The notes beneath the pieces were generated by a model. The model did no database searches and was not told where the DNA came from. It worked only from the letters and a program-made list of their open reading frames with translations. Made by a program: the position numbers and the translations under genes. Below, piece by piece: positions 56,267 through 64,000 of a stretch of DNA of 64,000 nucleotides (the stretch's first letter is position 1; each line of letters begins with the position of its first letter). The stretch is from Balneolaceae bacterium (lineage in GTDB: Bacteria > Bacteroidota > Rhodothermia > Balneolales > Balneolaceae), in assembly GCA_007693745.1 (NCBI GenBank), contig REDA01000031.1, positions 24,536-88,535 of the forward strand, given 5' to 3'.

Positions 56267-59200
56267 ATGAAAACACTTTTCGCCTCCTTTTTTACACTAC
56301 TGTTTCTGCTTCTTTCTACTGCTTCCTATGGGATAGACAACCCGCTCTGGCTGCGCTATCCTTCGGTTTCTCCTGACGGTTCAACCATCGTTTTTACATA
56401 TAAGGGAGATCTTTACCGCGTTGCCTCTGAAGGTGGAACGGCTCAGCAGCTCACATTTCATGAAGCCCACGACTTTATGCCGGTCTGGAGCCGCGACGGA
56501 AACCGGATAGCATTTGCTTCCGACCGGTACGGAAATTTCAATATCTATGTGATGAGTGCTGAAGGAGGCCCCGCATCCCGGCTGACGTATCACTCCGGTG
56601 ATGAGTTTCCATATGCGTTTAGTCATGATGACAGCAGCGTAATTTTCGGAGCGGTGCGCCAGGACGCGCCGGGGCACAGGCAATTCCCGGCAGCGTCACA
56701 ACCGGAACTGTATGAAGTGCCGGTTGAAGGTGGGCGTGTGGGTCAGATTTTCACCATACCGGCAGAACTGGTTCAGGTGAGCAGCGACGGCTCCAGAATG
56801 GTCTATCAGGATAAAAAGGGCGGAGAAAATGAGTGGCGAAAGCATCAGAGATCGGCCATTGCACGGGATCTCTGGATATATGATGCTGAGTCGGATACTC
56901 ATACCATGCTCACCCGATTTGAAGGAGAAGACAGAAACCCGCTTTTTACAGACGATGAAGAAGGGCTCTATTTTGTAAGTGAACGAAGCGGTAGTTTTAA
57001 TGTCTTCAGGATGAATTTTTCAAATCCGGATGAAGTGGTGCAACTCACCGATATGGGGATGCACCCGGTTCGCTTCCTGAGCTATGGCGGCGGACTCCTG
57101 GTGTTCAGCTACCACGGAGAGCTTTACCGGCTTAGAGAGGGAGCGGAACCGGAAAAAGTGGACGTAACCATTCGCACACAGGAGAAGCAGAATGCAGACA
57201 GTTTTATTTCCATCAATGGCGGAGTTCAGGAGATGGCTGTTTCACCGGACGGAAAGGAGATCGCATTTATCGCACGGGGTGAGGTCTTTGTGACATCGGT
57301 TGATGGAGCCATGACAAAACGAATAACCAGTACTCCCGAGGCTGAGCGATTTGTAACATTCACCCCCGACGGTAAGGGAGTGGTCTATGCCAGCCAGAGA
57401 GACGGGCGCTGGAGTATTTATAAAACGACAAAAGTCCTGGATAATGAGCCTCTCTTCTACGGGGCTACACTGCTGCAGGAAGAGGTACTGGTAAGCGGGG
57501 AGCAGGATTATTACCTCCCCTCATTTTCTCCGGATGGGAAAAAACTGGCCTATGTTGCAGGAAGACGGACACTCAGGATAAAAGAGCTTGAATCGGGGGA
57601 AACGGTCGATCTGCTCACCCCGGAAGATCTTTTCCACATGAGAGATGGCGATCAGTATTTTACCTGGAGCCCGGACAGCAACTGGCTTTTGGTGGGATGG
57701 AGAAAGCTTCTGCATAACAGTGAAGTTTTGCTGATGGCAGCAGATGGCAGCCGCCGCATCAATCTGACTGAAAGCGGTTATTATGATCTGACACCAAAGT
57801 GGGTAAATGGCGGAAAACAGATGATCTGGTTCAGTAATCGCGACGGACTCCGGAGTTATGCCACCAGCGGCCGGTCGGAGCGCGATGTATATACCCTGTT
57901 CTTTACGCAGGAAGAGTGGGATCTGTTCAATCTGAATGAGGAAGACTTTAAGCTGATGCAAGCCATACTGGCTTCGGAAAAAGAGGATGAGGAAGATGAA
58001 AATGGTGAAGAGAGCGAACTGCTCTCATTCGACTGGCAGGGGATGAATGACCGAACCGCCCGCCTTACCATCCATTCCAGCACATTGAGTGACGCCGTTC
58101 TTTCAAAAGACGGAACCAAACTCTACTATCTGACCAGCTTTGAAGAGAATTACAATTTATGGGAGACCGATCTGCGAACCCGTGAAACGAAACAGACGAT
58201 CCGCCTCAATACCGGCCCGGGAAGCCTGGTGTGGGATGATAAGATGGAAAATCTCTACCTGCTCAGCCGCGGATCCATTTCCAAACTGGACCTCTCCGGA
58301 GGACGATCTGTTCCGGTCAGAATCCGGGGTGAAATGCGGTATGATGCAGATCTGGAACGAAGAGAGATGTTCCACCATGTGTATAACCGCACCAAAAATA
58401 TTTTCTATGAGCCTACTTTTCATGGAAACGACTGGGGACAGTTAAGAGATGAATACAGCATTTTCCTTCCTCATCTGGGTAACTCCTACGAATTTGCCGA
58501 GATGATTTCTGAGATGATCGGGGAACTGAATGTGTCCCATGCCGGTGCGCGCTTTAACCGCTCCATAGAAAATGGAGATCAGACCGCATCACTCGGTATT
58601 TTTAAAGATTTCAATCATTCAGGAGAGGGTATTCTGATTTCTGAGGTGATTGAGGGAGGACCGCTCGACAAGGCGGCATTTAGTATTGAACCGGGTATGG
58701 TGATCCTGGCTGTAGATGGTGAAGTGATCACACCGGATCGTGATGTGGCTTTTTATCTGAACCGGATTGCGGGGAGTTTTGTGAGCCTCAGGGTGCTGAA
58801 TCCAGCCGATGGATCAGAAAAGAACATCAGGGTACAGCCGATTACACTGGGCGCGGAAAGAAGCCTTCTCTATCGAAGGTTTGTACGTACAAATGAAAAA
58901 GAGGTGGATGAAAAAAGCGGCGGAAGGCTTGGCTATGTCCACATTCCGGGGATGGGTGACGGCCCCTACCGGAATGTGATCCGGGAGATGCTTGGGAAAT
59001 ACAGCGACCGGGAAGCGGTGATTGTAGATGCCCGTTTCAACGGAGGGGGTGATCTGGTGGCCGACCTGGCAATGTTCTTTACCGGTGTACCCTTCAATAC
59101 GTATGCAACGGCGGATATGGACGTAGGCGGAGAGCCGACCTCAAGATGGACACGACCCACACTCTCACTGATCAATGAAGCGATGTATTCGGATGGTCAC

Positions 59201-59485
59201 TGCTACGCAAGTGCCTACACGGAACTGGGTATTGGAACCACAGTAGGTATGCCGGTTCCCGGTACCTGCAGTTTTGCAGGATGGGAAGGGTTGCCGGACG
59301 GAACACGCTGGGGAGTGGTACCGGTAAGTGCCCGGAATATGTCGGATGAGTGGATGGAAAACAACCAGACGGAGCCGATGATTCGTGTAAAAAATGAACC
59401 CGGTGTTATCGATAATGGCAGGGATCAGCAGCTGGAAAGGGCTATTGAAGTGCTCCTGCAGGAACTGGATGAGGCCGGACAGTAA
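56267..59485 (+). CDS. Tricorn-like S41 peptidase 2 with PD40 propellers
   Basis: A 1072-residue exported tricorn homologue with signal peptide (LFASFFTLLFLLLSTASYG), propeller repeats (SPDGSTIVFTYKGDLYRV, WSRDGNRIAFASDRYGNFNIYVM and others to about residue 560), an acidic insert (EKEDEEDENGEESEL), a C1-like domain (MFHHVYNRTKNIFYEP), a PDZ domain and a C-terminal S41 peptidase. The Ser-His pair of tricorn is kept (ELNVSHAG), and the nucleophile region reads AMYSDGHCYASAY. The C-terminal ENEG..PD motif is altered to ENNQTEPM. It is distinct from the first tricorn-like protein in these active-site details. A dispersed repeat lies about 107 bp upstream. Confidence 0.92.
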   Translation: MKTLFASFFTLLFLLLSTASYGIDNPLWLRYPSVSPDGSTIVFTYKGDLYRVASEGGTAQQLTFHEAHDFMPVWSRDGNRIAFASDRYGNFNIYVMSAEGGPASRLTYHSGDEFPYAFSHDDSSVIFGAVRQDAPGHRQFPAASQPELYEVPVEGGRVGQIFTIPAELVQVSSDGSRMVYQDKKGGENEWRKHQRSAIARDLWIYDAESDTHTMLTRFEGEDRNPLFTDDEEGLYFVSERSGSFNVFRMNFSNPDEVVQLTDMGMHPVRFLSYGGGLLVFSYHGELYRLREGAEPEKVDVTIRTQEKQNADSFISINGGVQEMAVSPDGKEIAFIARGEVFVTSVDGAMTKRITSTPEAERFVTFTPDGKGVVYASQRDGRWSIYKTTKVLDNEPLFYGATLLQEEVLVSGEQDYYLPSFSPDGKKLAYVAGRRTLRIKELESGETVDLLTPEDLFHMRDGDQYFTWSPDSNWLLVGWRKLLHNSEVLLMAADGSRRINLTESGYYDLTPKWVNGGKQMIWFSNRDGLRSYATSGRSERDVYTLFFTQEEWDLFNLNEEDFKLMQAILASEKEDEEDENGEESELLSFDWQGMNDRTARLTIHSSTLSDAVLSKDGTKLYYLTSFEENYNLWETDLRTRETKQTIRLNTGPGSLVWDDKMENLYLLSRGSISKLDLSGGRSVPVRIRGEMRYDADLERREMFHHVYNRTKNIFYEPTFHGNDWGQLRDEYSIFLPHLGNSYEFAEMISEMIGELNVSHAGARFNRSIENGDQTASLGIFKDFNHSGEGILISEVIEGGPLDKAAFSIEPGMVILAVDGEVITPDRDVAFYLNRIAGSFVSLRVLNPADGSEKNIRVQPITLGAERSLLYRRFVRTNEKEVDEKSGGRLGYVHIPGMGDGPYRNVIREMLGKYSDREAVIVDARFNGGGDLVADLAMFFTGVPFNTYATADMDVGGEPTSRWTRPTLSLINEAMYSDGHCYASAYTELGIGTTVGMPVPGTCSFAGWEGLPDGTRWGVVPVSARNMSDEWMENNQTEPMIRVKNEPGVIDNGRDQQLERAIEVLLQELDEAGQ

Positions 59486-59540
59486 CAGAGGCAAAAACCG
59501 GATCATGTTTGACAGGCGGTAACGTTATTCTCCGCGTATG

Positions 59541-59568
59541 AAAACCCGGGATATCAGATCCCGGTTTT
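59541..59568. terminator. Bidirectional terminator between tricorn-like gene 2 and the metallohydrolase gene
   Basis: Stem CCGGGAT / ATCCCGG extended by AAAAC and GTTTT with one bulged C, T/A tracts on both sides. It sits between convergent genes. Confidence 0.75.
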
Positions 59569-59675
59569 ATGCGCCTGAAATCAGCACAGGAGTTCTGTAC
59601 GAATAGACCTGATTACAGAAAAAGAGGTGATTAGCCAGTTCCTGGCCGGAGAGCTGATTCCAGGGGAATCCGTAT

Positions 59676-61040
59676 TTACAGCTCGAAGATTTCATAGAGC
59701 TCCGGGATCCGGGCATTCCAGCCAAACCGGTCTTTCAGCTTCACACGCAAAGCGTCGGAAGCGTCCGGTTCACCGTGAACAAGGAAGAGTTGTTCGGGTG
59801 CCTTTTCAATTCCGGATACCCAGTCCAGCAAGCCATTCTGATCGGCATGGCCGGACAATCCCCCCAGCAGCTCAATCCGGGCTTTCACGGGATAATATTT
59901 TCCAAAAAATTTAAGTTCAGAAGCCCCCTCCAGCAGGCTTCTGCCGCGCGTACCCTCAGCCTGAAATCCGGCGAGAAGAACGGTTGTCTCGGGTCTGCCA
60001 AGATAAATTTTCAGATAGGAGAGAACGCGTCCGCCGGTAATCATCCCGCTTCCTGCAATGATGATTTTTGGTTGAGGATCGTCAATGATTTCCCAGGTTT
60101 CACGGAAGGACTTAACCTCACGAATACGATGGGTCATCTGGCGGAATTCGCTTGCCGAAAGCCGGTGCCATTCCGGATACGTATGAAAAAGATCAGACAC
60201 ACCGGCGCCCATGGGGGTATCCAGAATCACAGGGAGTCCGGCGGGCAGTTTATTACTTAGGTGAAGCTGCCATAGGTGGTACATCAGCAACTGAGCTCTT
60301 TCGACGGCAAAACTGGGGATGATCAACGTCCCCCCCTTCAGTACCGTTTCGTTTATCAGGTCGGTCAACTGCACCTGAATATCACGATCGGCATGAAGGC
60401 GGTTTCCGTAAGTACTTTCAAGCAGCAGGATATCGGCTTTTTCCGGCTTTATGGGTTCGGGGAGAAGCGGGTCACTGTTCCGGCCAATATCACCGGAGAA
60501 GACCAGCCGTTTACTGCCGGTTTCAATCTCAATAAAAGTGGCTCCAAGAATATGTCCGGCACACTGAAACCGAACGTTAAGGCCGTCAACCGGTTCGATC
60601 CAGATTCCTCCCGGCTGCGGATCAAACCTTGAAACTGTGTTTTCAACATCCTCGGTACGATAAAGAGGAAGGGCGGGTTTATGTTTTGAATAGCCTTCCC
60701 GGTTGGCCCGTTCGGCATCTTCTTCCTGGATTTTGGCACTGTCGCGAAGGATGATCTCGGCAATATCGAGTGTGGGTGCGGTGGCCAGTATTTGACCGTT
60801 AAAACCCATATTGACCAGCCGGGGCAGAAAGCCGGTATGGTCCAGGTGTCCGTGAGTAAGGAGAATCATGTCAATATCAGAAGCATGAACTGGCAGCTGC
60901 TGCCAGTTCAGTTCACGCAGTTTTTTCACGCCCTGAAACATTCCACAATCGATCAGGATCTTTTTACCGGGGAGTTCGAGAAGAAATTTGGATCCGGTTA
61001 CACAACCGGCAGCTCCAAGAAAATGTAATTTCGGTTTCAT
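59676..61040 (-). CDS. MBL-fold beta-CASP RNA metallohydrolase
   Basis: A 454-residue metallo-beta-lactamase-fold beta-CASP protein of the RNase J/CPSF-like Ysh1 type. From ATG 61040, its start overlaps the previous gene's stop as ATGA. The metal motif THGHLDH is at 62-68, and later motifs include ESTYGNRLH, IIAGSGMITGGRVLSYL and LSGHADQNGLLDW, with the final HGEPDASDAL. Predicted RNA endonuclease or exonuclease. Translational coupling to an ATP-cone/nuclease gene is unusual. Confidence 0.93.
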   Translation of the reverse strand: MKPKLHFLGAAGCVTGSKFLLELPGKKILIDCGMFQGVKKLRELNWQQLPVHASDIDMILLTHGHLDHTGFLPRLVNMGFNGQILATAPTLDIAEIILRDSAKIQEEDAERANREGYSKHKPALPLYRTEDVENTVSRFDPQPGGIWIEPVDGLNVRFQCAGHILGATFIEIETGSKRLVFSGDIGRNSDPLLPEPIKPEKADILLLESTYGNRLHADRDIQVQLTDLINETVLKGGTLIIPSFAVERAQLLMYHLWQLHLSNKLPAGLPVILDTPMGAGVSDLFHTYPEWHRLSASEFRQMTHRIREVKSFRETWEIIDDPQPKIIIAGSGMITGGRVLSYLKIYLGRPETTVLLAGFQAEGTRGRSLLEGASELKFFGKYYPVKARIELLGGLSGHADQNGLLDWVSGIEKAPEQLFLVHGEPDASDALRVKLKDRFGWNARIPELYEIFEL

Positions 61041-61900
61041 GCCTTTCGGTTTGGTGCATTGGAGTTGCAAATTGCGGACACCTCTTTACTGACTCTTGCC
61101 GCTTTTCGGTTATCCATGCCAATCTTTTTAAGTTGATCCGGATTTTCATTCAGCTGAGTACAGAAGATCACATCCATATCCAGTAGCATCGCCTTCTCTG
61201 CTTTGTTGAGTGAAGAGAGTGAAGTAACCGGATGTAAGCCGACCTGCGTAATCAGATCCTTGAGGCCGTTGTTTTTTGGATAGTCCCAGCTCAGCAACCT
61301 TAGCCCTGCGCACTCTCCAAACGTTTGAGCATCCGAAGTAAATCGGGTATTGGTCACAATCCAGCCTTTGTGCTGCTTGTTTTCATGACCAGGCAGGCTC
61401 ATCCAGTTTTTCTTAAGATCAAGAAAACGGGACTGAATGTAGAGTGGAACCTTCACATTGCATGTGTTCTCTTTTCGGTTGTGAAACTTGCACTCGATCA
61501 TGTAGTATTCATTTTCCCTGGTGGCAAGTACATCAATTTCGTGGGATACACACTCTCCCTGCATAATTACCCCAACCTCTGTCTGATAGCCCATCCGATT
61601 CAGCAGTTCCGCGACAAACTTTTCAAACGGGTAGCCGGTAGGACCCAGTTCAAGGATGGCTTCTTTCAGTTTATAACGTCCGGCAGACTTTTTGGACTGC
61701 TTTTTGAGTTCCCGAAAAGCTTCCCGGTAAATTCTTTGAGTTGGGATCCCGTCATAGAGCATCTGCGTCACGGAGTCCGTAACCGTGTCGATCAGCTCAT
61801 CTCGGGTACCGGCCCGGGCAAGAGACCGGCGAAGTTTCGATTCGTCAAATTCCTGTTTTTCTCCTGAGGCTTTGGTGACGTGTACAGTGGCAGATGACAT
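61037..61900 (-). CDS. ATP-cone plus PD-(D/E)XK nuclease-like protein
   Basis: A 287-residue protein. Residues 3-90 form an ATP-cone (VHVTKASGEKQEFDESKLRRSLARAG), a nucleotide-sensing domain best known from ribonucleotide reductase and NrdR. Residues about 90-220 look like a restriction-endonuclease (Mrr/PD-(D/E)XK) fold: PFEKFVAELLNRMGYQTEV, EID with Asp123, and the catalytic E136-C137-K138. The C terminus has a helix-hairpin-like LNENPDQLKKIGMDNRKAARV. An ATP-regulated nuclease is a reasonable inference. Coupled by ATGA overlap to the beta-CASP gene. Confidence 0.87.
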   Translation of the reverse strand: MSSATVHVTKASGEKQEFDESKLRRSLARAGTRDELIDTVTDSVTQMLYDGIPTQRIYREAFRELKKQSKKSAGRYKLKEAILELGPTGYPFEKFVAELLNRMGYQTEVGVIMQGECVSHEIDVLATRENEYYMIECKFHNRKENTCNVKVPLYIQSRFLDLKKNWMSLPGHENKQHKGWIVTNTRFTSDAQTFGECAGLRLLSWDYPKNNGLKDLITQVGLHPVTSLSSLNKAEKAMLLDMDVIFCTQLNENPDQLKKIGMDNRKAARVSKEVSAICNSNAPNRKA

Positions 61901-61939
61901 AGGCCTTCAACACTTTGAATGGATCTGTATATGTATAAG

Positions 61940-62077
61940 GAGGCTTTGAAAAACTGTACTTTTGCCCAATATCTTCGTTGTCGCTACTTCAAAATCCTCA
62001 CGGTTGGCAAACAGGCTGCGGTTTTAACGTTGCTTCCGCCCTGATCCTGAGCAAAACTCCTGATTTTACAAAGCTCC
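61940..62077 (+). repeat. Dispersed ~137-bp repeat, copy 8
   Basis: Plus orientation, 138 bp: GAGGCTTTGAAAAACTG at the left, CCCAATATCTTCGTTGTCGC and GGTTGGCAAACAGGCTGCGG in the core, TTTTACAAAGCTCC at the right. It lies upstream of the ATP-cone gene (40 bp) on the opposite reading direction. Confidence 0.87.
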
Positions 62078-62332
62078 CTTTAAGTAAACATTTTGCACGG
62101 ATAAATCATACCAAAAAGAAGAGAAACCACCTTTTATAAAACCTTTGTCTGAATATTCCTGAAAAACCCTTCACTGTTTCAGTGCAAAAACAGGTTAACA
62201 TACCGTTCAGTGGGATCCGCGTAAACCGTTATCCATGCTTTTACGTGAACAGCCGGTTCTGCATAGTTTTCAGGACAACAGTTCCGTGAGTGAACAGGTG
62301 AGATCAGGAAGCAGACCAAAGAGAGGGTGGAT

Positions 62333-63970
62333 TTAGCGAAATCGTTTCTCTCTGAAATAGTCTCGAAGTTTTATCAGCTCATCTTCACTCCAGCCTTGGG
62401 GTTCAGTAAGTGCCAGCCAGGAGTCAAAATAGTGTTCAGCAGCGTATTCATGGCCAAACCCCGCGGGTGTATTTCCAATACCAAATAAAAGATCCGCAGC
62501 AATCTGCAGTCCGGTCACAATGGGATACCACCTCAGGTAGGGAGAAACATCATGTGCACGGGGTTCCTGCATCCAGTTCGGTTCAAGGGTAAATACGCCG
62601 GGATTAAAAAAGGTAATCGGATCACTGCCATACTGAAGATAGGCGATTCGAAAAGAACCCCATTCAGATGCGCCGCTTTCAAGTCCGCCATGTTGATTGG
62701 CGAACCGTACTACAGAACCATCCCGAAATTCAGGAAGCCAATGCGGCGAACCCGGATTACGGTCTTGAGTGATACTGATCCATGTGGATTTCCTGAAGGG
62801 AGGCCCAACCCAGAGGACGCCATGGAAGGGATCTTCGATGATGTCGTAGAGGTCAAAAGAGTGGTCAGAATTCAGGGCGCCCAGGCTCAGCCCGTGCAGA
62901 TACAATTTTGGTCTGGAATCGTGGGGCAGGCGGGTCCAGTATCCGTACACCTTTTGAAAAAGTGCGCGTGCCATACCGGAACCATAGTCTTCTTCAGAAA
63001 TCAGGGAGAGCGGACTTGGCAGATAGGAATACTGAGCAGCCACACTGGCAATATCCCCCTTGTGCAGATACTCAACCGGTTCTATAGAGCCCGGATCGAT
63101 CCAGCCGGTTCCGGTAGGGGTGATCAGAATCAGGACGGAGCGTTCGAAGGCACCGACCCGTATCAATTCACGCAGGGCCAGATCTGCACGTTCATCAAAA
63201 TCCTCGGACGCATGCATACCCACATACACTCTGATCGGTTCCATGACAGTGCTGTCGGTGAACTGCTCAATATCTGCAACGGCAGGCGTGTCGGTCAAAA
63301 AGCGCCGGCCCTGCCGGCCCAGCTCCTCCCAGCTGAGCAAAGAGTGAACACTGCCTGTTTTCGCAGGGTTGGAAGGTTGTTCAATGTCGGCTTCAATCAG
63401 AGCATCCACCTGCTGATAGGTAGAGTCGGCTATTCGCAGCAGCTGAGAAAACAGAACGCCGTTAAAAATAAGCCAGAAAAGTATGAAAGTAGCCAGCAGT
63501 CCGAGAATAAAAGAGACTTTTGGCGGTACAAATTTCTCCATTTTTCGGGCAAAATACTCCTTCGTAATCAGAAACAGCCTGCCCACAAACAGTACCACCA
63601 GGAAAACAGCGATGGCGATCAAACCTACCATCACCGGCTGCACAAAAGCATCCGTTTCCATTCCCATGAGTTCACGGAGTGAATTTTGCCAGATACTGGC
63701 CCTCCACAACGAAATGACTGTGATCAGCAGAAAGAAAGAGCCTGCAATAATCTGAAGCCTGGATTGCAGTTTTTGAGAGGGTTGTGTCAGTTCAAAATAT
63801 TTCCAAAGCCAGATACCGAATACACCCACGCCGTATCCTGCGGCAAGAGCCAGGCCGGAGATGATTCCCTGAATGGTATCGGGTCTGGGAATCAGGGTTG
63901 GCGACATAGACATGGCAAAAAAGAGAGTGCCAATCAGTAAGCCGGTAGTGGAAAAGTAACGTTTTAACAT
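62333..63970 (-). CDS. Membrane alpha/beta hydrolase (Abhydrolase_9 family)
   Basis: A 545-residue protein with an N-terminal membrane domain of about five helices (SPTLIPRPDTIQGIISGLALAAGYG in the first, then LLITVISLWRASIW, VGLIAIAVFLVVLFVG and FILGLLATFILFWLIFNGVLFSQL) and a C-terminal hydrolase domain. The nucleophile elbow LHGLSLGALNS carries the Ser. The pattern matches the Abhydrolase_9_N plus Abhydrolase_9 pair. Substrate unknown; the domain after the membrane part is probably periplasmic or cytoplasmic with an esterase or lipase-like role (inference). Confidence 0.87.
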   Translation of the reverse strand: MLKRYFSTTGLLIGTLFFAMSMSPTLIPRPDTIQGIISGLALAAGYGVGVFGIWLWKYFELTQPSQKLQSRLQIIAGSFFLLITVISLWRASIWQNSLRELMGMETDAFVQPVMVGLIAIAVFLVVLFVGRLFLITKEYFARKMEKFVPPKVSFILGLLATFILFWLIFNGVLFSQLLRIADSTYQQVDALIEADIEQPSNPAKTGSVHSLLSWEELGRQGRRFLTDTPAVADIEQFTDSTVMEPIRVYVGMHASEDFDERADLALRELIRVGAFERSVLILITPTGTGWIDPGSIEPVEYLHKGDIASVAAQYSYLPSPLSLISEEDYGSGMARALFQKVYGYWTRLPHDSRPKLYLHGLSLGALNSDHSFDLYDIIEDPFHGVLWVGPPFRKSTWISITQDRNPGSPHWLPEFRDGSVVRFANQHGGLESGASEWGSFRIAYLQYGSDPITFFNPGVFTLEPNWMQEPRAHDVSPYLRWYPIVTGLQIAADLLFGIGNTPAGFGHEYAAEHYFDSWLALTEPQGWSEDELIKLRDYFREKRFR

Positions 63971-64000
63971 CTGTTACATATCTGTAAAGATCGATCACAA

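Noticed and set aside
62552..63682. A 376-codon plus-strand frame opposite the alpha/beta hydrolase
   Set aside because: It is antisense to a protein with recognisable membrane helices and a GLSLG nucleophile motif; it shows no domain itself.

Overview
The window looks like a chromosome segment of a Gram-negative member of the Bacteroidota-Balneolota-Rhodothermota group, with Balneolota most likely. This is an inference. The evidence is a type IX secretion C-terminal sorting domain (1567-3213), promoter-like matches to the group's -7 box TAnnTTTG, several PD40/tricorn-type beta-propeller proteins, a PorT-like outer-membrane protein, and RND pumps with a lipoprotein adaptor. Coding is dense, GC is moderate, and I see no rRNA, tRNA, CRISPR array, prophage or transposase. 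Most genes are housekeeping or envelope genes.

Layout. 1-5.1 kb: the end of an RND pump gene, a kelch-like T9SS cargo, a TolB-like propeller and a lipoprotein. 5.4-8.8 kb: a small hypothetical gene, then the minus-strand operon xseB-dxs-queA. 9.3-11.7 kb: radC, then an ECF-type sigma factor followed by a membrane TPR protein that may be its regulator. 11.7-16.7 kb: ppk1 (minus) with a possible unannotated zinc-ribbon ORF in front, ruvB and metK. 17-19.6 kb: two overlapping exported amidohydrolase-like genes, the second without metal ligands. 19.7-26.2 kb: a DEAD-box helicase, a DinB-like protein, uvrA and a PorT-like protein. 26.4-29.1 kb (minus): NfeD-stomatin-stomatin. 29.2-37.0 kb (minus): an adaptor and two RND pumps. 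37.4-41.0 kb: a GAF/fRMsr-like protein, MarC, a second DinB-like protein and an AGCS amino-acid/cation symporter. 41.2-47.4 kb: lpdA, tonB-like, lipB, lipA, plsY, gpsA, which makes a lipoate and phospholipid cluster. 47.6-49.7 kb: an AlbA_2 protein, an IscA/ErpA-like protein and hslO. 50.2-59.5 kb: two tricorn-like S41 proteases flanking a leucine/valine dehydrogenase, a DUF423 protein and a DUF3347 lipoprotein. 59.7-64 kb (minus): an ATP-cone/nuclease protein overlapping a beta-CASP metallohydrolase gene, and a membrane alpha/beta hydrolase.

The most unusual feature is a dispersed intergenic repeat of about 137 bp with 15-bp inverted ends (GGGGCTTTGAAAAAC). It occurs in seven recognisable copies plus one 36-bp internally deleted copy. 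It has no ORF and is found in both orientations. A copy lies immediately upstream of every one of the four large exported beta-propeller genes, and another is in the probable leader of lipA. It looks like a MITE-like or structured-RNA family. Function and mobility are inferences from sequence only.
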